This document shows, one piece after another, positions 1-6,103 of a stretch of 6,901 nucleotides of DNA. The translations under genes and the position numbers were made by a program. The DNA comes from Bacteroidales bacterium (GTDB lineage Bacteria > Bacteroidota > Bacteroidia > Bacteroidales > B39-G9), in contig JAGLDO010000051.1 of NCBI GenBank assembly GCA_023145555.1, positions 1-6,901 of the forward strand, read 5' to 3'. Each line of letters starts with the position of its first letter. The first letter of the stretch is position 1. The notes under the pieces are model-generated. The model ran no database searches and was not told the DNA's origin. It was given only the letters and a program-made list of their open reading frames with translations.

Positions 1-22
1 CTTAGCGGCTTTTCGGAGTGAA
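1..22. repeat. Degenerate GC-richer repeat fragment at window edge
   Basis: The first bases read CTTAGCGGCTTTTCGGAGTG followed by AA. They stand out from the surrounding AT-rich spacer and resemble the sequence at 5986-6010 (CTTAGCTTTGCGACTTTATG, then TGAAA). Both start with CTTAGC, contain a TTT(G/C)G-type unit and end in GTGAA. I read them as two diverged members of one dispersed intergenic repeat family. The copy may extend beyond the window on the left. The likeness is approximate, and chance in a short sequence cannot be excluded. Confidence 0.35.
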
Positions 23-66
23 TTCAAAATTTATTTATTTAATACCTAACAAAGAAAATATAGAAT

Positions 67-975
67 ATGAAAAAAGTTTTAATTTATTCATCATTAGTTT
101 TATCAATGGTGCTGTTTAGTTTTAGCTTTGTTTGGTATAAACAAGTTTATGTTTATTATACTCCTCTAATAACAATGTTTTTCAGACTATTAATATCTTC
201 TTTGTTTTTGTTTTTATATGCTATCACTTTAAAAAGATTTAAAAAAGTAGATAAAAAAGATTACAAAACTTTTTTGTTGTTGGCTTTGTTTGAACCGCTT
301 ATATATTTTATTGGTGAGAGCTTTGGAATGAAATTAGTTTCGGCAACTGTTGGAGCCGTAATTGTTTCTACAATTCCTCTTTTTACTCCTGTTTTGGCAT
401 ATTATATGTTTAAAGAGCGAATGTCAAAAATGAATATTTTTGGAATAATATTATCATTTTTCGGAGTTTTATTGGTTGTTTTAAAAGATGATTTTTCTTT
501 TTCGGCATCACCGGGAGGTGTTTTGCTTATGTTTTTGGCTGTGGCAGGAGCAATGGGATATTCGACTCAAATTGTTAAGCTTACAAAGAAATATAATCCA
601 ATAACAATAATAATAGTACAAAATGCTATTGGAGCAATTTATTTTTTACCATTATTATTAATTTTTGATTTACACCAATTTGAAAATATTAACGTCTCTT
701 TGCATTCATTAATACCATTATTTGAACTTGCAATTTTTTCATCCTCATTCGCATATATATTTTTTCTCTCAGGGGTGAAAAATTTAGGAATAGTAAAGGC
801 AAATATGTTTACTAATATTATTCCTGTATTCACAGCAATATTTGCTTTTTTTATTTTAGACGAAAGTTTAATTGTTCGAAAACTTGTTGGAATTGCTGTT
901 GTTGTTACCGGATTGTTTTTATCTCAAATTAAGTATAATAAGTTTATAAAAAGATATTTCTTTTTACGTAAATAA
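67..975 (+). CDS. EamA/DMT-superfamily membrane transporter
   Basis: A 302-residue integral membrane protein with about ten hydrophobic segments, the usual size and layout of the drug/metabolite transporter (DMT) superfamily with two tandem EamA domains. Repeat 1 covers roughly residues 8-138 and repeat 2 roughly 150-288. Each repeat ends in the family's typical pattern: a helix with a proline, then an acidic residue, then a glycine-rich last helix (IPLFTP around 103-108 with E117; IIPVF at 251-255 with D265-E266). Basic loops such as KRFKKVDKKD (about 56-65) and the lysine-rich C-terminus suggest cytoplasmic sides. It should sit in the inner membrane and export or exchange a small metabolite; the substrate cannot be read from sequence. 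The ATG start is followed directly by the first helix. The upstream spacer has no clear Shine-Dalgarno, only A-rich sequence. It is convergent with the DUF2723 gene and shares its terminator, so it is probably transcribed separately. Confidence 0.93.
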   Translation: MKKVLIYSSLVLSMVLFSFSFVWYKQVYVYYTPLITMFFRLLISSLFLFLYAITLKRFKKVDKKDYKTFLLLALFEPLIYFIGESFGMKLVSATVGAVIVSTIPLFTPVLAYYMFKERMSKMNIFGIILSFFGVLLVVLKDDFSFSASPGGVLLMFLAVAGAMGYSTQIVKLTKKYNPITIIIVQNAIGAIYFLPLLLIFDLHQFENINVSLHSLIPLFELAIFSSSFAYIFFLSGVKNLGIVKANMFTNIIPVFTAIFAFFILDESLIVRKLVGIAVVVTGLFLSQIKYNKFIKRYFFLRK

Positions 976-976
976 A

Positions 977-1010
977 AAAAACACACAAGAATTTTTTCTT
1001 GTGTGTTTTT
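977..1010. terminator. Bidirectional intrinsic terminator between convergent genes
   Basis: A perfect 15-bp stem pairs 977-991 with 996-1010 around a TTTT loop (992-995). The core CACACAAGAA/TTCTTGTGTG has four G-C pairs. It is flanked by an A-run on the left and a T-run on the right, so the transcript has a U-tract on either strand. It begins one base after the stop codon of the plus-strand transporter and ends 15 bases before the stop of the minus-strand DUF2723 gene. It can therefore end transcription of both. Confidence 0.88.
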
Positions 1011-1025
1011 AGCAAAAATTATATT

Positions 1026-4000
1026 TTATATACCCTTTGTAATTAAATTAATTTCTTCATCAAATTTTTTACTAAGCTCTGTTTGCTTATATTTTCTGGT
1101 CAATTTTGCAAGATTTTGAATTACAGCAAATGCCATATTTTTTTCATTTTCAATTGAACCTGAAAATTTTGGTTCTAACGACAAGAAATATTTTAAATCT
1201 TCTGATGAAGTTTTAAAAACACTATTTGCCAGTTTATTGGCTTTGTCAAATTGATTAATCCTATAAAGAGCTTCAATATAAGGTAAATCAAAATAGTTAA
1301 ATTTAGACACTTCGTGAGGAAACAATTTAAGTCCTTTGTCTAAAACAGTTAAAGCAGAATCTTTTTTGTTCTCTTTTATTAAGGCATCAGCTAAATGATA
1401 GAAATTAGATCTTAAACGAACAACTTTCATTGTTCTAATAATATATTCATCAATATAAACATCCGGTTCTCCCATTCCTCCCCATTTGAATTTGTTTATG
1501 TATTTATCATACAATATGTCGGTATCAATTCTTCCGGAAGAGCTATAACTAAATTTGGTTTTTATAGGAACAAAACGATGAGCAAATCCATCTAACTGAA
1601 AATAATCTGTTAAGTTTGTTGAATTTCCTGATCCAACAGAAACAAAATAAATAGGTCTTTCCCAATCATTATTTGCTAAAAGATCAAGAATCATCATGTC
1701 GCTTTTCCCAATATAATTTGCTTTCAATTTCCATTGAATATTATCAACAATTTTGTCGGCATCTTTTTGCTTAACTGTTCCCGACGAAAGAACTTTTTCT
1801 TTATCTACAGGTATAACAAAATTTTTGGCTGGGAAATAATCAATATTCTCACCACCTTGAGTTTCTAATTTTGTTTTAGGATTATCAGAAGCAACAAATT
1901 TTATTACTTCTTTTAAATTAACCGGCTTATTAAGTCTTTCATAAACAGGCACATAATCTCTTTTTCCAAGAACATATTGTTCTTTAGTCATCGAAAAAGG
2001 AACCGGTGCAGATTCATAAGCTTGACGTTTCATTTGGTCTATATACCATTCTGTAGTAAGGTAAGGTAAACAAACAATTCTAACGTCAGTTCTAATTCCT
2101 TCAACTTCTTGAGCATACCATGTTGGAAAAGTATCATTATCGCCGTTCGTAAAAAGAATTGCATTTGGTTCACACGAGTTTAAATAATCGTAAGCAATAT
2201 CTCTTGCAGTATATCTGTTTGAGCGATTGTGGTCGTCCCAGTTTTCACTGGCCATAATGCTCGGCACAAAAGCAAGACACAATAAGCTTGAAATAACAGC
2301 ACTAACGGTTTTCGATGGTGATATTTTGTTAAACAGTTCGTAAATAGCCAGCACTCCAAGTCCTATCCAGATAGAAAAGGCGTAAAACGACCCGGTATAT
2401 GCATAATCTCGCTCTCGCGGCTGATAAGGAGTTTGATTCAAGTACATCACAATTGCTATTCCTGTGAAGAAAAATAGCAATGAGATAATCCAAAAATTCT
2501 TTCCGTCTTTTTTGTAATGATACATTATGCCAATAAGTCCCAATAAAAATGGCAGCATATAATAAATATTTCTCGATTTTTTGCTTGTCATTGATGTTGG
2601 TAAATAATCTTGGTTGCCAAGTCGCATTTCATCAATAAATTTAATGCCACTCAGCCAATTGCCATTTAAAATGCCTCCATGTCCCTGAACATCATTTTGC
2701 CGTCCGGAAAAATTCCACATAAAATAGCGAAAATACATGTGTCCTAACTGATATCTGAAGGAAAAAACAAGGTTATCTCCAAATGTTGGTTTTTTAATTA
2801 TTTTCGGATTCCCCTGATAATCGGTTGTTTTTATAGGTGTGCCTTTTATGTTTGCCCATTGTTCGTATGCTTTTACATGATTTTTTTGTGAGCTGAACAT
2901 TCGCGGAAATATTGTTTTAAAACGAGAATCAAAGTTTCTTTTAGGGTCATATCTGGATATAATATATTTCCCGTCTTTTTTTACATAAGTTGGATTGCCA
3001 TCATAATAAGAATCCTTATTGTCAAGAGGAGCATTATAGTATTGTCCGTAAATTAATGGACGATCACCATATTGTTCCCTATTCAAATATGATAATAAAG
3101 AGAAAACATTTTGTGGATCGTTTTCATCTAAAGGCGGATTTGCTGCTGAACGAATAACAACCATTGCAAAAGATGAATATCCGATTAAGATTACGGTAAT
3201 TACAAGTATTATTGTATTTAGAATTGCCCGTCCTTTTTTTTGTGTATAATGAATTCCCCAAATAATACCGCTAATTACAAGTAATGAGAATATAATGACA
3301 CCTGAATTATATGGAAGCCCAATTCCGTTAACAAAAAAGAGTTCAAATTTCGATGCTATTTTAATAACTCCCGGTATAATTCCATACATTACAACAGCTA
3401 ATATTAAAACAGAAATAAGAAATGCCGAAATTATTCCTTTTGAAGTGGGTTTGAATTTCTTGAAATAATAAACAAAAACAATTGCAGGTATTGTTAATAG
3501 ATTTAATAAGTGAACACCTATTGATAATCCCATTAAATAAGCGATTAATATAATCCAACGATTTGCATATTTTTTGTCGGCAACATTTTCCCATTTTAAG
3601 ATAGCCCAAAAAACAACGGCTGTAAATAACGATGAAAAAGCATAAACCTCTGCTTCAACGGCTGAGAACCAGAAAGAATCGGAAAAAGTGTAGGCTAATG
3701 CACCAACTAATCCGCTGCCAATAATTGCAATTATTTTTCCTGTTGAAAGCTCATCATTTTTAGCAATTATTTTTTTTGCAAGATGAGTTATTGTCCAAAA
3801 TAAAAACAATATTGTAAAAGCACTTGCTAAAGCAGATATTGAATTAATCATTAAAGCTACATGTGCCACATCTTTTGCAAATAGAGAGAAAAAACGAGCA
3901 ATTATCATATAGAAAGGTGCTCCGGGTGGATGACCAACTTCCAATTTAAATGAAGTTGCAATAAATTCACCACAATCCCAAAAACTTGCTGTTGGTTCAA

Positions 4001-4076
4001 CTGTGCTAAAATAAGTAAATGCGGCTATTGAAAAAGCCAACCATCCAAAAATAATGTTAAATTTTTTATAGTTCAT
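1026..4076 (-). CDS. DUF2723 membrane protein, TMEM260-like putative glycosyltransferase
   Basis: A 1016-residue protein of the DUF2723 family, which is widespread in Bacteroidota and usually about this long. The N-terminal half is a multi-pass GT-C-like membrane region. The first loop carries the family signature FWDCGEFIATS followed by LEVGHPPGAP, with D34, E37 and H49. A second conserved stretch, FSDSFWFSAVEAEVYAF, contains D133, E141 and E143. A further hydrophobic block includes QPRERDYAYTG near residues 550-562. From about residue 605 to the end it is largely soluble and probably periplasmic, with NGDNDTFPTWYAQEVEG near 637-655 and NDWERPIYF further on. The last ~130 residues contain TPR-like helical pairs (for example ALTVLDKGLKLFP). 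The eukaryotic relative TMEM260 is a protein O-mannosyltransferase, so transfer of a sugar from a polyprenyl-phosphate donor to exported proteins is a reasonable guess, not shown here. ATG start preceded by an A-rich leader; no frameshift seen. The flippase lies 150 bp upstream on the same strand. Confidence 0.9.
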   Translation of the reverse strand: MNYKKFNIIFGWLAFSIAAFTYFSTVEPTASFWDCGEFIATSFKLEVGHPPGAPFYMIIARFFSLFAKDVAHVALMINSISALASAFTILFLFWTITHLAKKIIAKNDELSTGKIIAIIGSGLVGALAYTFSDSFWFSAVEAEVYAFSSLFTAVVFWAILKWENVADKKYANRWIILIAYLMGLSIGVHLLNLLTIPAIVFVYYFKKFKPTSKGIISAFLISVLILAVVMYGIIPGVIKIASKFELFFVNGIGLPYNSGVIIFSLLVISGIIWGIHYTQKKGRAILNTIILVITVILIGYSSFAMVVIRSAANPPLDENDPQNVFSLLSYLNREQYGDRPLIYGQYYNAPLDNKDSYYDGNPTYVKKDGKYIISRYDPKRNFDSRFKTIFPRMFSSQKNHVKAYEQWANIKGTPIKTTDYQGNPKIIKKPTFGDNLVFSFRYQLGHMYFRYFMWNFSGRQNDVQGHGGILNGNWLSGIKFIDEMRLGNQDYLPTSMTSKKSRNIYYMLPFLLGLIGIMYHYKKDGKNFWIISLLFFFTGIAIVMYLNQTPYQPRERDYAYTGSFYAFSIWIGLGVLAIYELFNKISPSKTVSAVISSLLCLAFVPSIMASENWDDHNRSNRYTARDIAYDYLNSCEPNAILFTNGDNDTFPTWYAQEVEGIRTDVRIVCLPYLTTEWYIDQMKRQAYESAPVPFSMTKEQYVLGKRDYVPVYERLNKPVNLKEVIKFVASDNPKTKLETQGGENIDYFPAKNFVIPVDKEKVLSSGTVKQKDADKIVDNIQWKLKANYIGKSDMMILDLLANNDWERPIYFVSVGSGNSTNLTDYFQLDGFAHRFVPIKTKFSYSSSGRIDTDILYDKYINKFKWGGMGEPDVYIDEYIIRTMKVVRLRSNFYHLADALIKENKKDSALTVLDKGLKLFPHEVSKFNYFDLPYIEALYRINQFDKANKLANSVFKTSSEDLKYFLSLEPKFSGSIENEKNMAFAVIQNLAKLTRKYKQTELSKKFDEEINLITKGI

Positions 4077-4115
4077 TGTGTTTGTTTTTTGTATATAATT
4101 TTATCAATAATTCTA

Positions 4116-4137
4116 TTTCAATTGAAAAACAAAAATA
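4116..4137 (-). promoter_or_regulatory. Possible promoter -7 element with adjacent palindrome
   Basis: On the minus strand, 4137-4130 reads TATTTTTG, an exact match to the Bacteroidota -7 pattern TAnnTTTG. Start of transcription would then fall about 40-50 bases before the DUF2723 ATG. Just downstream, 4116-4127 is a perfect 12-base palindrome (TTTCAATTGAAA), where a regulator could bind near the transcription start. No TTTG -33 element is found at the expected distance, and such matches arise easily in AT-rich DNA. The call is weak. If real, the DUF2723 gene has its own promoter and need not be cotranscribed with the flippase. Confidence 0.2.
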
Positions 4138-4226
4138 ATCTTTTTATTTTATTTTGATAATAATAATTTATTGTATGAGTGAAAATTGTGTAAAAGGGTT
4201 TTTTAAATTTTTTAAATATAAAAAGT

Positions 4227-5669
4227 TTAATCACCGTATTTAATTATTTTGTAAATATCTTTAATGTTAAACAATTTAATTCCAAAGGCAAAAATAGCAC
4301 TTAAAACAATCATTATTGAAAAACTGAAAATCCAGTTGTAAGGTAAATCTTTTGTTATCTGCCCTAATATAAAAATTCCGGCTACATAAATAATAATTGT
4401 TGATATAAGTTTTAAATTAATTTTGAACTTGAATATTTTTTTAGAAATTAAAATCTGAGATATTGCAATAAATGACTGAGTTGATAAATTTGCTATTGCT
4501 GAACCTAATGCGTTATATTTAGGGATTAATATAAAATTGAGAGTTAAATTTATTGCTACGCCAAAAATTGCTAAAGTGTTTAGCACTTTCATGCTACCAT
4601 TGGCTGTGAGTAGTGTGCCAAAAATATAGCTTGTCGACACAAAAACATAAGCAAACATTAACACTCCAAAAATAGTTGACGATATTTCAACATGGTTGTG
4701 ATATAATAAATTTATTATTTCATTGCGATAAAAAAACGAAGATATTGAAACGATTATTGAAGGAGTAATTAATAATAAAAATGAAAGTTGTGTTAATTGA
4801 TTTACCGATTGTTTCTGTTTTATCATCTTGGCAAACATAGGGAGTAATAAGCCTGCAAAGAGTAATGAGAACATTGAGGCAGCATCTAAAACTCTAAAAG
4901 CTTGTGCATATATTCCGGCTTGCTTTCCTCCATCTGTCAATAATCTTTCAAGTAAGACTCCGTCAAACCTTGTGTAAAAAGACATAAGCAAGACTAATAA
5001 TGCATAAGGAAAACTTTGTCGTAGAATTATTGTTGAAAATTTCCAATTAAATTTAAACTTAATAAATTCTGCTTTTGACAAAACAATTAAAAAAGCAACA
5101 ATTGCTGTTGTTATGTATGATGCTGTTTGAGCATAAATAAACCATTCAATTTTAAAAGCTGTTTTTGTTACATTACCCCAAAGTAAAACACTACATATTA
5201 TTATCATTAAACTGCGATCAAGAACAGACATTAAACTGTCGGTTTTAAAAAAATGTAAACCGCTTATATTTGACCTCAGATATAAAATAAATGATAATAA
5301 AAATTGATTAAATGCCAGAACAAACAACAATTTCATTTGTTCGAAATTATAACCCCACAAAAAAGCAATAGCAACACTAATTATTAAATAAAAAATACCT
5401 AATAGAAATTTTAATACAACAATATTCGATAAATGCTTGCTTAATAATTGATTGTTTTGAGCTATATTTCGATTATTATAATTGGTAATACCTAAATCTA
5501 AAAGAATGTTTAAAATGAGAGAGAAATTGAATAAGGCAAAATAAAGGCCATATTGTTGCTCGCCAACAACATTTTGAACTGTTCGGTCAATACCAAATAC
5601 CCAAAATGGTTTTATTAGTAGATTAAGAAATATTAATAGCGCAAGATTTGTTACAAATTTTTTTTTCAA
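4227..5669 (-). CDS. Wzx-like polysaccharide flippase (MOP superfamily)
   Basis: A 480-residue protein made almost entirely of hydrophobic segments, about 12-14 helices, matching the polysaccharide-export (PST/Wzx) branch of the MOP flippase superfamily in length and layout. The N-terminus carries the conserved KPFWVFGIDRTVQNVVG (residues 20-36), then YGLYFALFNFS and the polar LDLGITNYNNRNIAQ stretch (57-71). Near 355-400 is the typical ANGSMK...NLTLNFILIPKYNALGSAIA region. Its likely role is moving undecaprenyl-linked O-antigen or exopolysaccharide units across the inner membrane. The start is a TTG: the frame is closed by TAA just upstream (5682-5684), there is no ATG before codon 112, and the conserved motif begins at residue 20, so the TTG at 5669 is the best start. 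Codons 2-4 are AAA AAA AAA. A divergent glycosyltransferase lies 432 bp away, which supports a glycan locus. No clear terminator follows; the spacer to the DUF2723 gene holds only AT-rich sequence. Confidence 0.9.
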   Translation of the reverse strand: MKKKFVTNLALLIFLNLLIKPFWVFGIDRTVQNVVGEQQYGLYFALFNFSLILNILLDLGITNYNNRNIAQNNQLLSKHLSNIVVLKFLLGIFYLIISVAIAFLWGYNFEQMKLLFVLAFNQFLLSFILYLRSNISGLHFFKTDSLMSVLDRSLMIIICSVLLWGNVTKTAFKIEWFIYAQTASYITTAIVAFLIVLSKAEFIKFKFNWKFSTIILRQSFPYALLVLLMSFYTRFDGVLLERLLTDGGKQAGIYAQAFRVLDAASMFSLLFAGLLLPMFAKMIKQKQSVNQLTQLSFLLLITPSIIVSISSFFYRNEIINLLYHNHVEISSTIFGVLMFAYVFVSTSYIFGTLLTANGSMKVLNTLAIFGVAINLTLNFILIPKYNALGSAIANLSTQSFIAISQILISKKIFKFKINLKLISTIIIYVAGIFILGQITKDLPYNWIFSFSIMIVLSAIFAFGIKLFNIKDIYKIIKYGD

Positions 5670-5773
5670 AATTAATTTATATTATTATGCTTTTTTATTT
5701 AATTTAGTGGAATTATGAAGACTACTAAAGTAATACTAATTTTTAAAATAATTAATAATTTTTAATTATAAAA

Positions 5774-5804
5774 TTTCATTGTTTTATCTCTTTAAATAAG
5801 TTTG
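5774..5804 (+). promoter_or_regulatory. Candidate Bacteroidota-type promoter for the glycosyltransferase
   Basis: TTTC at 5774-5777, a 19-base gap, then TAAGTTTG at 5797-5804 match the Bacteroidota consensus TTTG-N19/20-TAnnTTTG with one mismatch. A second -7-like match (TAGTTTTG) lies at 5812-5819 but lacks a -33 partner. If this promoter is used, the glycosyltransferase mRNA would have a leader of nearly 300 bases running through all the repeats in the spacer. Short AT-rich motifs occur by chance, so this is tentative. Confidence 0.3.
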
Positions 5805-5939
5805 TTGGGAGTAGTTTTGTGAAAAAAAAAAATAAAGACAGATGAAACATCCATGATTGATTTAAAACACACCTTGTACATTTCATTACAGGGCAGGCAA
5901 GTGAATTATTAAATTACAGAAGTGAAAAATACCGATTTC

Positions 5940-5955
5940 ATTAGTGCATTCGCGG
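5940..5955 (+). repeat. Two ATTnGnG repeat units
   Basis: Two tandem units, ATTAGTG (5940-5946) and ATTCGCG (5948-5954), spaced 8 bases apart. They share the pattern AT(T/C)(C/A)G(T/C)G with the three units at 6034-6060. They are noticeably richer in G and C than their surroundings. I take both groups to be members of one family of short intergenic repeats; copies elsewhere in the genome cannot be seen from this window. Confidence 0.45.
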
Positions 5956-5984
5956 CTAACATAAAATTAAAGTTTAAAATTTGA

Positions 5985-6010
5985 GCTTAGCTTTGCGACT
6001 TTATGTGAAA
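5985..6010 (+). repeat. CTTAGC/TTTGCG-type degenerate repeat
   Basis: The stretch contains CTTAGC, CTTTGCGAC and TTTATGTGAAA, a stuttering series of C-T-T-(T/A)-G-C units. A diverged relative opens the window at 1-22. The two bracket the three complete genes, about 6 kb apart. Part of it can also pair with upstream bases: ACATAAA (5959-5965) with TTTATGT (6000-6006), and AAAG (5969-5972) with CTTT (5991-5994). This gives a weak interrupted hairpin. Confidence 0.4.
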
Positions 6011-6011
6011 T

Positions 6012-6027
6012 AAAAATATAAACAGAT
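6012..6027 (+). repeat. 16-bp direct repeat, copy 1
   Basis: AAAAATATAAACAGAT occurs exactly here and again at 6088-6103, a period of 76 bases. The two copies flank the ATCCGTG-type repeat units. A looser relative (ATAAAGACAGATGAA) is found around 5832-5846. Confidence 0.8.
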
Positions 6028-6033
6028 AAAAAA

Positions 6034-6060
6034 ATTCGTGTTAATCCGCGAAATCCGTGG
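6034..6060 (+). repeat. Three tandem AT(T/C)CG(T/C)G units
   Basis: ATTCGTG (6034-6040), ATCCGCG (6044-6050) and ATCCGTG (6053-6059) are three imperfect copies of one 7-base unit, spaced 10 and 9 bases apart, in an otherwise AT-only neighbourhood. The near-helical-turn spacing would place the units on one face of the DNA. Stuttering repeats of this style are, in my experience, common between genes of environmental Bacteroidota and other bacteria, with no firm function. That comparison is from memory, not a search. Confidence 0.6.
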
Positions 6061-6087
6061 ACAAACAATTAAATATCAACCAAATAC

Positions 6088-6103
6088 AAAAATATAAACA
6101 GAT
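6088..6103 (+). repeat. 16-bp direct repeat, copy 2, reaching the start codon
   Basis: Second exact copy of AAAAATATAAACAGAT. Its last two bases are the A and T of the glycosyltransferase ATG (6102-6104), so the repeat forms the whole region where a ribosome would bind. There is no Shine-Dalgarno in it, only A/T-rich sequence, as is usual for Bacteroidota. Confidence 0.8.

Larger units (their letters stand above)
5670..6101. other. 432-bp gene-free, repeat-containing divergent spacer
   Basis: This spacer separates the divergent flippase and glycosyltransferase genes and should hold promoters for both. The first ~150 bases are AT-rich with no feature beyond a candidate plus-strand promoter (5774-5804). 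An 11-base A-run sits at 5822-5832. From about 5861 the composition changes and short GC-richer repeat units appear (5940-5955, 5985-6010, 6034-6060), mixed with a 16-base direct repeat. No convincing gene is present: the longest notable open stretch, 5861-5944 on the plus strand, has 27 sense codons, no start codon and ends at TAG. It could be a gene remnant or chance. Confidence 0.7.

Noticed and set aside
639..833. 64-codon minus-strand open frame
   Set aside because: It lies entirely inside the EamA transporter gene on the opposite strand, has no recognisable domain and no plausible leader; it is a shadow frame.
3361..3609. 82-codon minus-strand open frame rich in Cys, Asn and Ile
   Set aside because: It overlaps the membrane region of the DUF2723 gene in another frame of the same strand; its odd composition is what an out-of-frame reading of hydrophobic codons gives.
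4190..4226. T/A-rich palindromic stretch (TTTAAATTTTTTAAA type) just downstream of the flippase stop as a terminator
   Set aside because: The pairing is A-T only, with no G-C stem, so it would be too weak for an intrinsic terminator.
5667..5674. Exact TAnnTTTG match (TAATTTTG) on the minus strand overlapping the flippase start codon
   Set aside because: Its last three bases are the TTG start itself, so transcription would begin inside the gene, and no -33 element is found about 19 bases upstream. It looks like chance in AT-rich DNA.
5670..6101. CRISPR array or invertible promoter in the repeat-rich spacer
   Set aside because: The repeats are only 7-16 bases, degenerate or present twice, without regular unique spacers. 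No long inverted repeats bracket a promoter and no recombinase or cas gene is in the window.
5821..6101. Small RNA or riboswitch in the glycosyltransferase leader
   Set aside because: Only weak interrupted pairing is visible (5959-6006), there is no T-run terminator after it, and it matches no riboswitch pattern I recognise.
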